Shown: positions 41,571-56,725, counted from the first letter of the stretch. The stretch: DNA of 64,000 nt from Eledone cirrhosa (GCA_964016885.1 OZ024744.1:119045197-119109196), one strand, 5' to 3'. Program-made: numbers and translations. Notes: a model not told the origin generated them from the letters alone.

Positions 41571-44095
41571 CTGTAACAACTGACTTGGTGTTACTAACAT
41601 TATTACTGTAACAACTGACTAATGTTACTAACATTATTACTGTAACAACTGACTTGATGTTACTAACATTATTACTGTAACAACTGACTAATGTTACTAA
41701 CATTATTACTGTAACAACTGACTAATGTTACTAACATTATTACTGTAACAACTGACTTGGTGTTACTAACATTATTACTGTAACAACTGACCAATGTTAC
41801 TAACATTATTACTGTAACAACTGACTTGGTGTTACTAACATTATTACTGTAACAACTGACTTGGTGTTACTAACATTATTACTGTAACAACTGACTTGGT
41901 GTTACTAACATTATTACTGTAACAACTGACTTGGTGTTACTAACATTATTACTGTAACAACTGACTAATGTTACTAACATTATTACTGTAACAACTGACT
42001 AATGTTACAAACATTATTACTGTAACAGCTGACTAATGTTACTAACATTATTACTGTAACAAATGACTAATGTTACTAACATTATTACTCTAACAACTGA
42101 CTAATGTTACTAACATTATTACTGTAACAACTGACTAATGTTACTAACATTATTACTGTAACAACTGACTTGGTGTTACTAACATTATTACTGTAACTAC
42201 TAACTAATGTTACTAACATTATTACTGTAACAACTGACTTGGTTTTACTAACATTACTACTGTAACAACTGACTTGGTGTTACTAACATTATTACTGTAA
42301 CAACTGACTAATGTTACTAACATTATTACTGTTACAACTGACTTGGTGTTACTAACATTATTACTGTAACAACTGACTTGGTGTTACTTACATTATTACT
42401 GTAACAACTGACTTGGTGTTACTAACATTATTACTGTAACAACTGACTAATGCTACTAACATTATTACTGTAACAACCGACTTGGTGTTACTAACATTAT
42501 TAATGTAACAATTGACTTGGTGTTACTAACATTATTACTGTAACAACTGACTTGGTGTTACTAACATTATTACTGTAAAAACTGACTAATGTTACTAACA
42601 TTATTACTGTAACAACTGACTAATGGTACTAACATTATTACTGTAACAACTGACTTGGTGTCACTAACATTATTACTGTAACAACTGACTTGGTGTTACT
42701 AACATTATTACTGTAACAACTGACTAATGTTACTAACATTATTACTGTAACAACTGACTAATGTTACTAACATTATTACTGTAACAAATGACTAATGTTA
42801 CTAACATTATTACTGTAACAACTGACTAATGTTACTAACATTATTACTGTAACAACTGACTAATGTTACTAACATTATTACTGTAACAACTGACTTGGTG
42901 TTACTAACATTATTATTGTAACTACTAACTAATGTTACTAACATTATTTACTGTAACAACTGACTTGGTGTTACTAACATTATTACTGTAAAAACTGACT
43001 TGGTGTTACTAACATTATTACTGTAACAACTGACTAAAGTTACTAACATTATTACTGTAACAACTGACTAAAGTTACTAACATTATTACTGTAACAACTG
43101 ACTTGGTGTTACTAACATTATTACTGTAACAACTGACTTGGTGTTACTAACATTATTACTGTAACAACTGACTAATGTTACTAACATTATTACTGTAACA
43201 ACTGACTTGGTGTTACTAACTTTATTACTGTAACAACTGACTTGGTGTTACTTACATTATTACTGTAACAACTGACTTGGTGTTACTAACATTATTACTG
43301 TAACAACTGACTAATGTTACTAACATTATTACTGTAACAACTGACTAATGTTACTAACATTATTACTGTAACAACTGACTTGGTGTTACTAACATTATTA
43401 CTGTAACAACTGACTTGGTGTTACTAACATTATTACTGTAACAACTGACTTGGTGTTACTAACATTATTACTGTAACAACTGACTAATGTTACTAACATG
43501 ATTACTGTAACAACTGACTAATGTTACTAACATTATTACTGTAACACCTGACTTGGTGTTTCTAACATTATTACTGTAACAACTGACTTGGTGTTACTAA
43601 CATTATTACTGTAACAACTGACTTGCTGTTACTAACATTATTACTGTAACAATTGACTTGGTGTTACTAACATTATTACTGTACCAACTGACTAATGTTA
43701 CTAACATTATTACTGTAACAACTGACTAATGGTACTAACATTATTACTGTAACAACTGACTTGGTATTACTAACGTTATTACTGTAACAACTGACTTGGT
43801 GTTACTAACATTATTACTGTAACAACTGACTTGGTGTTACTAACGTTATTACTGTAACAACTGACTTGGTGTTACTAACATTATTACTGTAACAACTGAC
43901 CTGGTGTTACTAACATTATTACTGTAACAACTGACTTGGTGTTACTAACATTATTACTGTAACAACTGACTTGGTGTTACTAACATTATTACTGTAACAA
44001 CTGACTAATGTTACTAACATTATTACTGTAACAACTGACTTGGTGTTACTAACATTATTACTGTAACAACTGACTTGGTGTTACTAACATTATTA
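41571..44095 (+). repeat. 2,525-bp tandem duplication, unit 1
   Basis: This is the first of two adjacent units. Markers are CTTGATG at 41651, TCACTAAC at 42661 and the unusual CTGTACCAAC at 43681. The offset to unit 2 is 2,525 bp before about 42.95 kb and 2,524 after it. That is accounted for exactly by the extra T in the monomer at 42916-42950. Confidence 0.9.
42916..42950 (+). repeat. Type A monomer with inserted T
   Basis: This A-type monomer (starting TTGTAACTAC) ends ATTATTTA instead of ATTATTA, so it is 35 bp instead of 34. The corresponding monomer in the tandem partner (near 45441) is normal. The insertion therefore postdates the 2,525-bp duplication, or is a sequencing or assembly error. 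Confidence 0.85.
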
Positions 44096-46619
44096 CTGTA
44101 ACAACTGACTTGGTGTTACTAACATTATTACTGTAACAACTGACTAATGTTACTAACATTATTACTGTAACAACTGACTTGATGTTACTAACATTATTAC
44201 TGTAACAACTGACTAATGTTACTAACATTATTACTGTAACAACTGACTAATGTTACTAACATTATTACTGTAACAACTGACTTGGTGTTACTAACATTAT
44301 TACTGTAACAACTGACCAATGTTACTAACATTATTACTGTAACAACTGACTTGGTGTTACTAACATTATTACTGTAACAACTGACTTGGTGTTACTAACA
44401 TTATTACTGTAACAACTGACTTGGTGTTACTAACATTATTACTGTAACAACTGACTTGGTGTTACTAACATTATTACTGTAACAACTGACTAATGTTACT
44501 AACATTATTACTGTAACAACTGACTAATGTTACAAACATTATTACTGTAACAACTGACTAATGTTACTAACATTATTACTGTAACAAATGACTAATGTTA
44601 CTAACATTATTACTCTAACAACTGACTAATGTTACTAACATTATTACTGTAACAACTGACTAATGTTACTAACATTATTACTGTAACAACTGACTTGGTG
44701 TTACTAACATTATTACTGTAACTACTAACTAATGTTACTAACATTATTACTGTAACAACTGACTTGGTGTTACTAACATTACTACTGTAACAACTGACTT
44801 GGTGTTACTAACATTATTACTGTAACAACTGACTAATGTTACTAACATTATTACTGTTACAACTGACTTGGTGTTACTAACATTATTACTGTAACAACTG
44901 ACTTGGTGTTACTTACATTATTACTGTAACAACTGACTTGGTGTTACTAACATTATTACTGTAACAACTGACTAATGCTACTAACATTATTACTGTAACA
45001 ACTGACTTGGTGTTACTAACATTATTAATGTAACAATTGACTTGGTGTTACTAACATTATTACTGTAACAACTGACTTGGTGTTACTAACATTATTACTG
45101 TAAAAACTGACTAATGTTACTAACATTATTACTGTAACAACTGACTAATGGTACTAACATTATTACTGTAACAACTGACTTGGTGTCACTAACATTATTA
45201 CTGTAACAACTGACTTGGTGTTACTAACATTATTACTGTAACAACTGACTAATGTTACTAACATTATTACTGTAACAACTGACTAATGTTACTAACATTA
45301 TTACTGTAACAAATGACTAATGTTACTAACATTATTACTGTAACAACTGACTAATGTTACTAACATTATTACTGTAACAACTGACTAATGTTACTAACAT
45401 TATTACTGTAACAACTGACTTGGTGTTACTAACATTATTATTGTAACTACTAACTAATGTTACTAACATTATTACTGTAACAACTGACTTGGTGTTACTA
45501 ACATTATTACTGTAAAAACTGACTTGGTGTTACTAACATTATTACTGTAACAACTGACTAAAGTTACTAACATTATTACTGTAACAACTGACTAAAGTTA
45601 CTAACATTATTACTGTAACAACTGACTTGGTGTTACTAACATTATTACTGTAACAACTGACTTGGTGTTACTAACATTATTACTGTAACAACTGACTAAT
45701 GTTACTAACATTATTACTGTAACAACTGACTTGGTGTTACTAACTTTATTACTGTAACAACTGACTTGGTGTTACTTACATTATTACTGTAACAACTGAC
45801 TTGGTGTTACTAACATTATTACTGTAACAACTGACTAATGTTACTAACATTATTACTGTAACAACTGACTAATGTTACTAACATTATTACTGTAACAACT
45901 GACTTGGTGTTACTAACATTATTACTGTAACAACTGACTTGGTGTTACTAACATTATTACTGTAACAACTGACTTGGTGTTACTAACATTATTACTGTAA
46001 CAACTGACTAATGTTACTAACATGATTACTGTAACAACTGACTAATGTTACTAACATTATTACTGTAACACCTGACTTGGTGTTTCTAACATTATTACTG
46101 TAACAACTGACTTGGTGTTACTAACATTATTACTGTAACAACTGACTTGCTGTTACTAACATTATTACTGTAACAATTGACTTGGTGTTACTAACATTAT
46201 TACTGTACCAACTGACTAATGTTACTAACATTATTACTGTAACAACTGACTAATGGTACTAACATTATTACTGTAACAACTGACTTGGTGTTACTAACGT
46301 TATTACTGTAACAACTGACTTGGTGTTACTAACATTATTACTGTAACAACTGACTTGGTGTTACTAACGTTATTACTGTAACAACTGACTTGGTGTTACT
46401 AACATTATTACTGTAACAACTGACCTGGTGTTACTAACATTATTACTGTAACAACTGACTTGGTGTTACTAACATTATTACTGTAACAACTGACTTGGTG
46501 TTACTAACATTATTACTGTAACAACTGACTAATGTTACTAACATTATTACTGTAACAACTGACTTGGTGTTACTAACATTATTACTGTAACAACTGACTT
46601 GGTGTTACTAACATTATTA
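44096..46619 (+). repeat. 2,524-bp tandem duplication, unit 2
   Basis: This is the second unit, with CTTGATG at 44176, TCACTAAC at 45186 and GTACCAACTG at 46205. Unit 1 differs by CTTGGTATTAC near 43760 and by GGTTTTAC near 42241, where this copy has the common form. Related copies of the GTACCAAC neighbourhood occur again near 54.44 and 56.69 kb. Confidence 0.9.
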
Positions 46620-47555
46620 CTGTAACAACTGACTTGGTGTTACTAACATTATTACTGTAACAACTGACTAATGTTACTAACATTATTACTGTAACAACTG
46701 ACTTGGTGTTACTAACATTATTACTGTAACAACTGACTTGGTGTTACTAACATTATTACTGTAACAACTGACTAATGTTACTAACATTATTACTGTAACA
46801 ACTGACTAATGTTACTAACGTTATTACTGTAACAACTGACTTGGTGTTACTAACGTTATTACTGTAACAACTGACTTGGTGTTACTAACATTATTACTGT
46901 AACAACTGACCTGGTGTTACTAACATTATTACTGTAACAACTGACTTGGTGTTACTAACATTATTACTGTAACAACTGACTTGGTGTTACTAACATTATT
47001 ACTGTAACAACTGACTAATGTTACTAACATTATTACTGTAACAACTGACTTGGTGTTACTAACATTATTACTGTAACAACTGACTTGGTGTTACTAACAT
47101 TATTACTGTAACAACTGACTTGGTGTTACTAACATTATTACTGTAACAACTGACTTGGTGTTACTAACATTATTACTGTAACAACTGACTAATGTTACTA
47201 ACATTATTACTGTAACAACTGACTTGGTGTTACTAACACTATTACTGTAACAACTGACTAATGTTACCTACATTATTACTGTAACAACTGACTAATGTTA
47301 CTAACATTTTTACTGTAATAACTGACTTGGTGTTACTAACATTATTACTGTAACAACTGACTTGGTGTTACTAACATTATTACCATAACAACTGACTTGG
47401 TGTTACTAACATTATTACTGTAACAACTGACTTGGTGTTACTTATATTATTACTGTAACAACTGACTTGGTGTTACTAACATTATTACTGTAACAACTGA
47501 CTAATGTTACCTACATTATTACTGTAACAACTGACTAATGTTACTAACATTATTA

Positions 47556-47590
47556 CTGTAACAACTGATTGGTTTAAACTAACATTATTA
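47556..47590 (+). repeat. GTTTAAAC-bearing variant monomer
   Basis: This monomer reads CTGATTGGTTTAAACTAAC in its middle and right parts, creating the 8-bp palindrome GTTTAAAC at 47572-47579. The same palindrome occurs only twice more that I saw, at 59894-59901 and 60862-60869, in a 36-bp form. The shared odd sequence implies common descent of the 47.5-kb and 60-kb neighbourhoods. Confidence 0.85.
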
Positions 47591-49199
47591 CTGTAACAAC
47601 TGACTTGGTTTTACTAACATTATTACTGTAACAACTGACTTGGTGTTACTTACATTATTACTGTAACAACTGACTTGGTGTTACTAACATTATTACTGTA
47701 ACAACTGACTAATGTTACTAACATTATTACTGTAACAACTGACTTGGTGTTACTAACATTATTACTGTAACAACTGACTAATGTTACTAACATTATTACT
47801 GTAACAACTGACTAATGTTACTAACATTATTACTGTAACACCTGACTTGGTGTTACTAACATTATTACTGTAACAACTGACTTGCTGTTACTAACATTAT
47901 TACTGTAACAACTGACTTGGTGTTACTAACATTATTACTGTAACAACTGACTAATGTTACTAACATTATTACTGTAACAACTGACTAATGTTACTAACAT
48001 TATTACTGTAACAACTGACTTGGTGTTACTAACATTATTACTGTAACAACTGACTTGGTGTTACTAACATTATTACTGTAACAACTGACTTGGTGTTACT
48101 TATATTATTACTGTAACAACTGACTTGGTGTTACTAACACTATTACTGTAACAAATGACTAATGTTACCTACATTATTACTGTAACAACTGACTAATGTT
48201 ACTAACATTTTTACTGTAATAACTGACTTGGTGTTACTAACATTATTACTGTAACAACTGACTTGGTGTTACTAACATTATTACTGTAACAACTGACTTG
48301 GTGTTACTAACATTATTACTGTAACAACTGACTAATGTTACTAACATTATTACTGTAACAACTGACTTGGTGTTACTAACATTATTACTGTAACAAATGA
48401 CTTGGTGTTACTAACATTATTACTGTAACAACTGACTTGGTGTTACTAACATTATAACTGTAACAACTGACTTGGTGTTACTAACATTATTACTGTAACA
48501 ACTGACTAATGTTACTAACATTATTACTGTAACAACTGACTTGGTGTTACTAACATTATTACTGTAACAACTGACTTGGTGTTACTAACATTATTACTGT
48601 AACAACTGACTTGGTGTTACTAACATTATTACTGTAACAACTGACTAATGTTACTAACATTATTACTGTAACAACTGACTTGGTGTTACTAACATTATTA
48701 CTGTAACAACTGACTAATGTTACTAACATTATTACTGTAACAACTGACTAATGTTACTAACATTATTACTGTAACAACTGACTTGGTGTTACTAACATTA
48801 TTACTGTAACAACTGACTTGGTGTTACTAACATTATTACTGTAACAACTGACTTGGTGTTACTTATATTATTACTGTAACAACTGACTTGGTGTTACTAA
48901 CACTATTACTGTAACAACTGACTAATGTTACCTACATTATTACTGTAACAACTGACTAATGTTACTAACATTTTTACTGTAATAACTGACTTGGTGTTAC
49001 TAACATTATTACTGTAACAACTGACTTGGTGTTACTAACATTATTACTGTAACAACTGACTTGGTGTTACTTATATTATTACTGTAACAACTGACTTGGT
49101 GTTACTAACATTATTACTGTAACAACTGACTAATGTTACCTACATTATTACTGTAACAACTGACTAATGTTACTAACATTATTACTGTAACAACTGACT

Positions 49200-51500
49200 A
49201 ATGGTACTAACATTATTACTGTAACAACTGACTTGGTGTTACTAACGTTATTACTGTAACAACTGACTAATGTTACTAACATTATTACTGTAACAACTGA
49301 CTAATGTTACTAACATTATTACTGTAACAACTGACTTGTTGTTACTAACATTATTACTGTAACAACTGACTTGGTGTTACTAACATTATTACTGTAACAA
49401 CTGACTAATGTTACTAACATTATTACTGTAACAACTGACTTGGTGTTACTAACATTATTACTGTAACAACTGACTTGGTGTTACTAACATTATTACTGTG
49501 ACAACTGACTTGGTGTTACTAACATTATTACTGTAACAACTGACTAATGTTACTAACATTATTACTGTAACAACTGACTTGGTGTTACTAACATTATTAC
49601 TGTAACAACTGACTAATGTTACTAACATTATTACTGTAACAACTGACTAATGTTACTAACATTATTACTGTAACAACTGATTAATGTTACTAACATTTTT
49701 ACTGTAATAACTGACTTGGTGTTACTAACATTATTACTGTAACAACTGACTTGGTGTTACTAACATTATTACTGTAACAACTGACTTGGTGTTACTAACA
49801 TTATTACTGTAACAACTGACTTGGTTTTACTTACATTATTACTATAACAACTGACTTGGTGTTACTAACATTATTACTGTAACAACTGACTAATGTTACC
49901 TACATTATTACTGTAACAATTAACTTGGTGTTACTAACATTATTACTGTAACAACTGACTAATGTTACTAACATTATTACTGTAACAACTGACTTGGTGT
50001 TACTAACATTATTACTGTAACAACTGACTAATGTTACTAACATTATGACTGTAACAACTGACTAATGTTACTAACATTATTACTGTAACAACTGACTAAT
50101 GTTACTAACATTATTACTGTAACAACTGACTAATGTTACTAACATTATTACTGTAACAACTGACTTGGTGTTACTAACATTATTACTGTAACAACTGACT
50201 TGGTGTTACTAACATTATTACTGTAACAACTGACTTCGTGTTACTAACATTATTACTGTAACAACTGACTAATGTTACTAACATTATTACTGTAACACCT
50301 GACTTGGTGTTACTAACATTATTACTGTAACAACTGACTTGCTGTTACTAACATTATTGCTGTAAAAACTGACTTGGTGTTACTAACATTATTACTGTAA
50401 CAACTGACTAATGTTACTAACATTATTACTGTAACAACTGACTAATGTTACTAACATTATTAATGTAACAACTGACTTGCTGTTACTAACATTATTACTG
50501 TAACAACTGACTTGTGGTTACTAACATTATTACTGTAACAACTGACTTGGTGTTACTAACATTATTACTGTAACAACTGACTTGTTGTTACTAACATTAT
50601 TACTGTAACAATTGACTTGGTGTTACTAACATTATTACTGTAACAACTGACTTGGTTTTACTAACATTATTACTGTAACAATTGACTTGGTGTTACTAAC
50701 ATTATTACTGTAACAACTGACTAATGTTACTAACATTATTACTGTAACAACTGACTAATGGTACTAACATTATTACTGTAACAATTGACTTGGTGTTACT
50801 AACATTATTACTGTAACAACTGACTAATGTTACTAATATTATTACTGTAACAATTGACTTGGTGTTACTAACATTATTACTGTAACAACTGACTAATGTT
50901 ACTAACATTATTACTGTAACAACTGACTAATGTTACTAACATTATTACTGTAACAATTGACTTGGTGTTACTAACATTATTACTGTAACAACTGACTAAT
51001 GGTACTAACATTATTACTGTAACAACTGACTTGGTGTTACTAACGTTATTACTGTAACAACTGACTTGGTGTTACTAACATTATTACTGTAACAACTGAC
51101 TTGGTGTTACTAACATTATTACCGTAACAACTGACTTGGTGTTACTAACATTATTACTGTAACAACTGACCTGGTGTTACTAACATTATTACTGTAACAA
51201 CTGACTTGGTGTTACTAACATTATTACAGTAACAACTGACTTGGTGTTACTAACATTATTACTGTAACAACTGACTAATGTTACTAACATTATTACTGTA
51301 ACAACTGACTTGGTGTTACTAACATTATTACTGTAACAACTGACTTGGTGTTACTAACATTATTACTGTAACAACTGACTTGGTTTTACTAACATTATTA
51401 CTGTAACAACTGACTTGGTGTTACTAACATTATTACTGTAACAACTGACTAATGTTACTAACATTATTACTGTAAGAACTGACTTGGTGTTACTTACATT
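49200..51500 (+). repeat. Second copy of the 38.9-41.5 kb block
   Basis: Same marker order as 38.9-41.47 kb (CTTGTTG, ACTGTGACAA, CTTCGTG, CTGTAACACC, then the run of CAATTGAC monomers), shortened by several whole monomers. Private changes include ATTATGACTG near 50044, ATTGCTG near 50357, CTTGTGG near 50512 and ATTACAGTAAC near 51224. Confidence 0.78.
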
Positions 51501-51677
51501 ATTACTGTAACAACTGACGTGGTGTTACTAACATTATTACTGTAACAACTGACTTGGTGTTACTAACATTATTACTGTAACAACTGACTGATGTTACTAA
51601 CATTATTACTGTAACAACTGTCTTGATGTTACTAACATTATTACTGTAACAACTGCCTAATGTTACTAACATTATTA

Positions 51678-52575
51678 CTGTAACAACTGACTAATGTTAC
51701 TAACATTATTACTGTAACAACTGACTTGGTGTTACTAACATTATTACTGTAACAACTGACCAATGTTACTAACATTTTTACTGTAATAACTGACTTGGTG
51801 TTACTAACATTATTACTGTAACAACTGACTTGGTGTTACTAACATTATTACTGTAACAACTGACTTGGTGTTACTAACATTATTACTGTAACAACTGACT
51901 TGGTGTTACTAACATTATTACTGTAACAACTGACTAATGTTACTAACATTATTACTGTAACAACTGACTAATGTTACAAACATTATTACTGTAACAACTG
52001 ACTAATGTTACTAACATTATTACTGTAACAAATGACTAATGTTACTAACATTATTACTCTAACAACTGACTAATGTTACTAACATTATTACTGTAACAAC
52101 TGACTAATGTTACTAACATTATTACTGTAACAACTGACTTGGTGTTACTAACATTATTACTGTAACTACTAACTAATGTTACTAACATTATTACTGTAAC
52201 AACTGACTTGGTGTTACTAACATTACTACTGTAACAACTGACTTGGTGTTACTAACATTATTACTGTAACAACTGACTAATGTTACTAACATTATTACTG
52301 TTACAACTGACTTGGTGTTACTAACATTATTACTGTAACAACTGACTTGGTGTTACTTACATTATTACTGTAACAACTGACTTGGTGTTACTAACATTAT
52401 TACTGTAACAACTGACTAATGCTACTAACATTATTACTGTAACAACTGACTTGGTGTTACTAACATTATTAATGTAACAATTGACTTGGTGTTACTAACA
52501 TTATTACTGTAACAACTGACTTGGTGTTACTAACATTATTACTGTAAAAACTGACTAATGTTACTAACATTATTA
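51678..52575 (+). repeat. 898-bp tandem duplication, unit 1
   Basis: This is the first of two adjacent units. It starts A, B, then the monomer GACCAATG (51758) with its ATTTTTACTG ending, followed by the CTGTAATAAC monomer. It ends with the CTGTAAAAAC monomer. The offset is exactly 898 bp (CAATG at 51761 and 52659), which fits 26 monomers (12 A, 14 B). Confidence 0.88.
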
Positions 52576-53473
52576 CTGTAACAACTGACTAATGTTACTA
52601 ACATTATTACTGTAACAACTGACTTGGTGTTACTAACATTATTACTGTAACAACTGACCAATGTTACTAACATTTTTACTGTAATAACTGACTTGGTGTT
52701 ACTAACATTATTACTGTAACAACTGACTTGGTGTTACTAACATTATTACTGTAACAACTGACTTGGTGTTACTAACATTATTACTGTAACAACTGACTTG
52801 GTGTTACTAACATTATTACTGTAACAACTGACTAATGTTACTAACATTATTACTGTAACAACTGACTAATGTTACAAACATTATTACTGTAACAACTGAC
52901 TAATGTTACTAACATTATTACTGTAACAAATGACTAATGTTACTAACATTATTACTCTAACAACTGACTAATGTTACTAACATTATTACTGTAACAACTG
53001 ACTAATGTTACTAACATTATTACTGTAACAACTGACTTGGTGTTACTAACATTATTACTGTAACTACTAACTAATGTTACTAACATTATTACTGTAACAA
53101 CTGACTTGGTGTTACTAACATTACTACTGTAACAACTGACTTGGTGTTACTAACATTATTACTGTAACAACTGACTAATGTTACTAACATTATTACTGTT
53201 ACAACTGACTTGGTGTTACTAACATTATTACTGTAACAACTGACTTGGTGTTACTTACATTATTACTGTAACAACTGACTTGGTGTTACTAACATTATTA
53301 CTGTAACAACTGACTAATGCTACTAACATTATTACTGTAACAACTGACTTGGTGTTACTAACATTATTAATGTAACAATTGACTTGGTGTTACTAACATT
53401 ATTACTGTAACAACTGACTTGGTGTTACTAACATTATTACTGTAAAAACTGACTAATGTTACTAACATTATTA
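52576..53473 (+). repeat. 898-bp tandem duplication, unit 2
   Basis: This is the second unit of the 898-bp pair. After it the order resumes with ATGGTAC and GTGTGAC monomers, as in the related 42.6-kb and 45.1-kb neighbourhoods (GTGTCAC there). Unit 1 is therefore the extra copy relative to those paralogs. Confidence 0.86.
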
Positions 53474-54266
53474 CTGTAACAACTGACTAATGGTACTAAC
53501 ATTATTACTGTAACAACTGACTTGGTGTGACTAACATTATTACTGTAACAACTGACTTGGTGTTACTAACATTATTACTGTAACAACTGACTAATGTTAC
53601 TAACATTATTACTGTAACAACTGACTAATGTTACTAACATTATTACTGTAACAAATGACTAATGTTACTAACATTATTACTGTAACAACTGACTAATGTT
53701 ACTAACATTATTACTGTAACAACTGACTAATGTTACTAACATTATTACTGTAACAACTGACTTGGTGTTACTAACATTATTATTGTAACTACTAACTAAT
53801 GTTACTAACATTATTATTGCAACAACTGACTTGGTGTTACTAACATTATTACTGTAAAAACTGACTTGGTGTTACTAACATTATTACTGTAAAAACTGAC
53901 TAAAGTTACTAACATTATTACTGTAACAACTGACTTGGTGTTACGAACATTATTACTGTAACAACTGACTTGGTGTTACTAACATTATTACTGTAACAAC
54001 TGACTAATGTTACTAACATTATTACTGTAACAACTGACTTGGTGTTACTAACTTTATTACTGTAACACCTGACTTGGTGTTACTTACATTATTACTGTAA
54101 CAACTGACTTGGTGTTACTAACATTATTACTGTAACAACTGACTAATGTTTCCTACATTATTACTGTAACAATTGACTTGGTGTTACTAACATTATTACT
54201 GTAACAACTGACTAATGTTACTAACATTATTACTGTAACAACTGACTAATGTTGCTAACATGATTA

Positions 54267-55685
54267 CTGTAACAACTGACTAATGTTACTAACATTATTA
54301 CTGTAACACCTGACTTGGTGTTACTAACATTATTACTGTAACAACTGACTTGGTGTTACTAACATTATTACTGTAACAACTGACTTGCTGTTACTAACAT
54401 TATTACTGTTACAATTGACTTGGTGTTACTAACATTATTACTGTACCAACTGACTAATGTTACTAACATTATTACTGTAACAACTGACTAATGGTACTAA
54501 CATTATTACTGTAACAACTGACTTGGTGTTACTAACGTTATTACTGTAACAACTGACTTGGTGTTACTAACATTATTACTGTAACAACTGACTTGGTGTT
54601 ACTAACGTTATTACTGTAACAACTGACTTGGTGTTACTAACATTATTACTGTAACAACTGACCTGGTGTTACTAACATTATTACTGTAACAACTGACTTG
54701 GTGTTACTAACATTATTACTGTAACAACTGACTTGGTGTTACTAACATTATTACTGTAACAACTGACTAATGTTACTAACATTATTACTGTAACAACTGA
54801 CTTGGTGTTACTAACATTATTACTGTAACAACTGACTTGGTGTTACTAACATTATTACTGTAACAACTGACTTGGTGTTACTAACATTATTACTGTAACA
54901 ACTGACTAATGTTACTAACATTATTACTGTAACAACTGACTTGGTGTTACTAACATTATTACTGTAACAACTGACTAATGTTACTAACATTATTAGTGTA
55001 ACAACTGACTAATGTTACTAACATTATTACTGTAACAACTGATTAATGTTACTAACATTTTTACTGTAATAACTGACTTGGTGTTACTAACATTATTACT
55101 GTAACAACAGACTTGGTGTTACTAACATTATTACTGTAACAACTGACTTGGTGTTACTAACGTTATTACTGTAACAACTGACTTGGTATTACTTACATTA
55201 TTACTATAACAACTGACTTGGTGTTACTAACATTATTACTGTAACAACTGACTAATGTTACCTACATTATTACTGTAACAATTAACTTGGTGTAACTAAC
55301 ATTATTACTGTAACAACTGACTAATGTTACTAACATTATTACTGTAACAACTGACTTGGTGTTACTAACATTATTACTGTAACAACTGACTAATGTTACT
55401 AACATTATTACTGTAACAACTGACTAATGTTACTAACATTATTACTCTAACAACTGACTAATGTTACTAACATTATTACTGTAACAACTGACTAATGTTA
55501 CTAACATTATTACTGTAACAACTGACTAATGTTACTAACATTATTACTGTAACAACTGACTTGGTGTTACTAACATTATTACTGTAACAACTGACTTGGT
55601 GTTACTAACATTATTACTGTAACAACTGACTTGGTGTAACTAACATTATTACTGTAACAACTGACTAATGTTACTAACATTATTA
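54267..55685 (+). repeat. Block repeated at +2,251 bp (copy 1)
   Basis: This stretch matches 56518-57936 at a constant 2,251 bp. Markers are CACC at 54307 and 56558, CTGTTACAATTG near 54406 and 56657, CTGTACCAAC at 54441 and 56692, ATTAGTG near 54993 and 57244, and GTGTAACTAAC near 55291 and 57542. The match ends where this copy has a plain B monomer and the other has CTGTAACACC. Confidence 0.88.
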
Positions 55686-56377
55686 CTGTAACAACTGACT
55701 TGGTGTTACTAACATTATTACTGTAACAACTGACTAATGTTACTAACATTATTACTGTAACAACTGACTAATGTTACTAACATTATTACTCTAACAACTG
55801 ACTAATGTTACTAACATTATTACTGTAACAACTGACTAATGTTACTAACATTATTACTGTAACAACTGACTAATGTTACTAACATTATTACTGTAACAAC
55901 AGACTTGGTGTTACTAACATTATTACTGTAACAACTGACTTGGTGTTACTAACATTATTACTGTAACAACTGACTTGGTGTTACTAACATTATTACTGTA
56001 ACAACTGACTTGGTGTTACTAACATTATTATTGTAACTACTAACTAATGTTACTAACATTATTACTGCAACAACTGACTTGGTGTTACTAACATTATTAC
56101 TGTAAAAACTGACTTGGTGTTACTAACATTATTACTGTAACAACTGACTAAAGTTACTAACATTATTACTGTAACAACTGACTTGGTGTTACTAACATTA
56201 TTACTGTAACAACTGACTTGGTGTTACTAACATTATTACTGTAACAACTGACTAATGTTACTAACATTATTACTGTAACAACTGACTTGGTGTTACTAAC
56301 TTTATTACTGTAACAACTGACTTGGTGTTACTTACATTATTACTGTAACAACTGACTTGGTGTTACTAACATTATTA

Positions 56378-56725
56378 CTGTAACACCTGACTTGGTGTTA
56401 CTAACATTATTACTGTAACAACTGACTTGGTGTTACTAACATTATTACTGTAATAACTGACTTGCTGTTACTAACATTATTACTGTTACAATTGACTTGG
56501 TGTTACTAACATGATTACTGTAACAACTGACTAATGTTACTAACATTATTACTGTAACACCTGACTTGGTGTTACTAACATTATTACTGTAACAACTGAC
56601 TTGGTGTTACTAACATTATTACTGTAATAACTGACTTGCTGTTACTAACATTATTACTGTTACAATTGACTTGGTGTTACTAACATTATTACTGTACCAA
56701 CTGACTAATGTTACTAACATTATTA
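56378..56725 (+). repeat. 174-bp tandem duplication (5 monomers)
   Basis: Two adjacent five-monomer units, 56378-56551 and 56552-56725, share the order B(CTGTAACACC) B B(CTGTAATAAC..CTTGCTG) B(CTGTTACAATTG) A. Four B and one A give exactly 174 bp. The units differ by ATGATTACTG in the first and CTGTACCAAC in the second. Confidence 0.88.
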
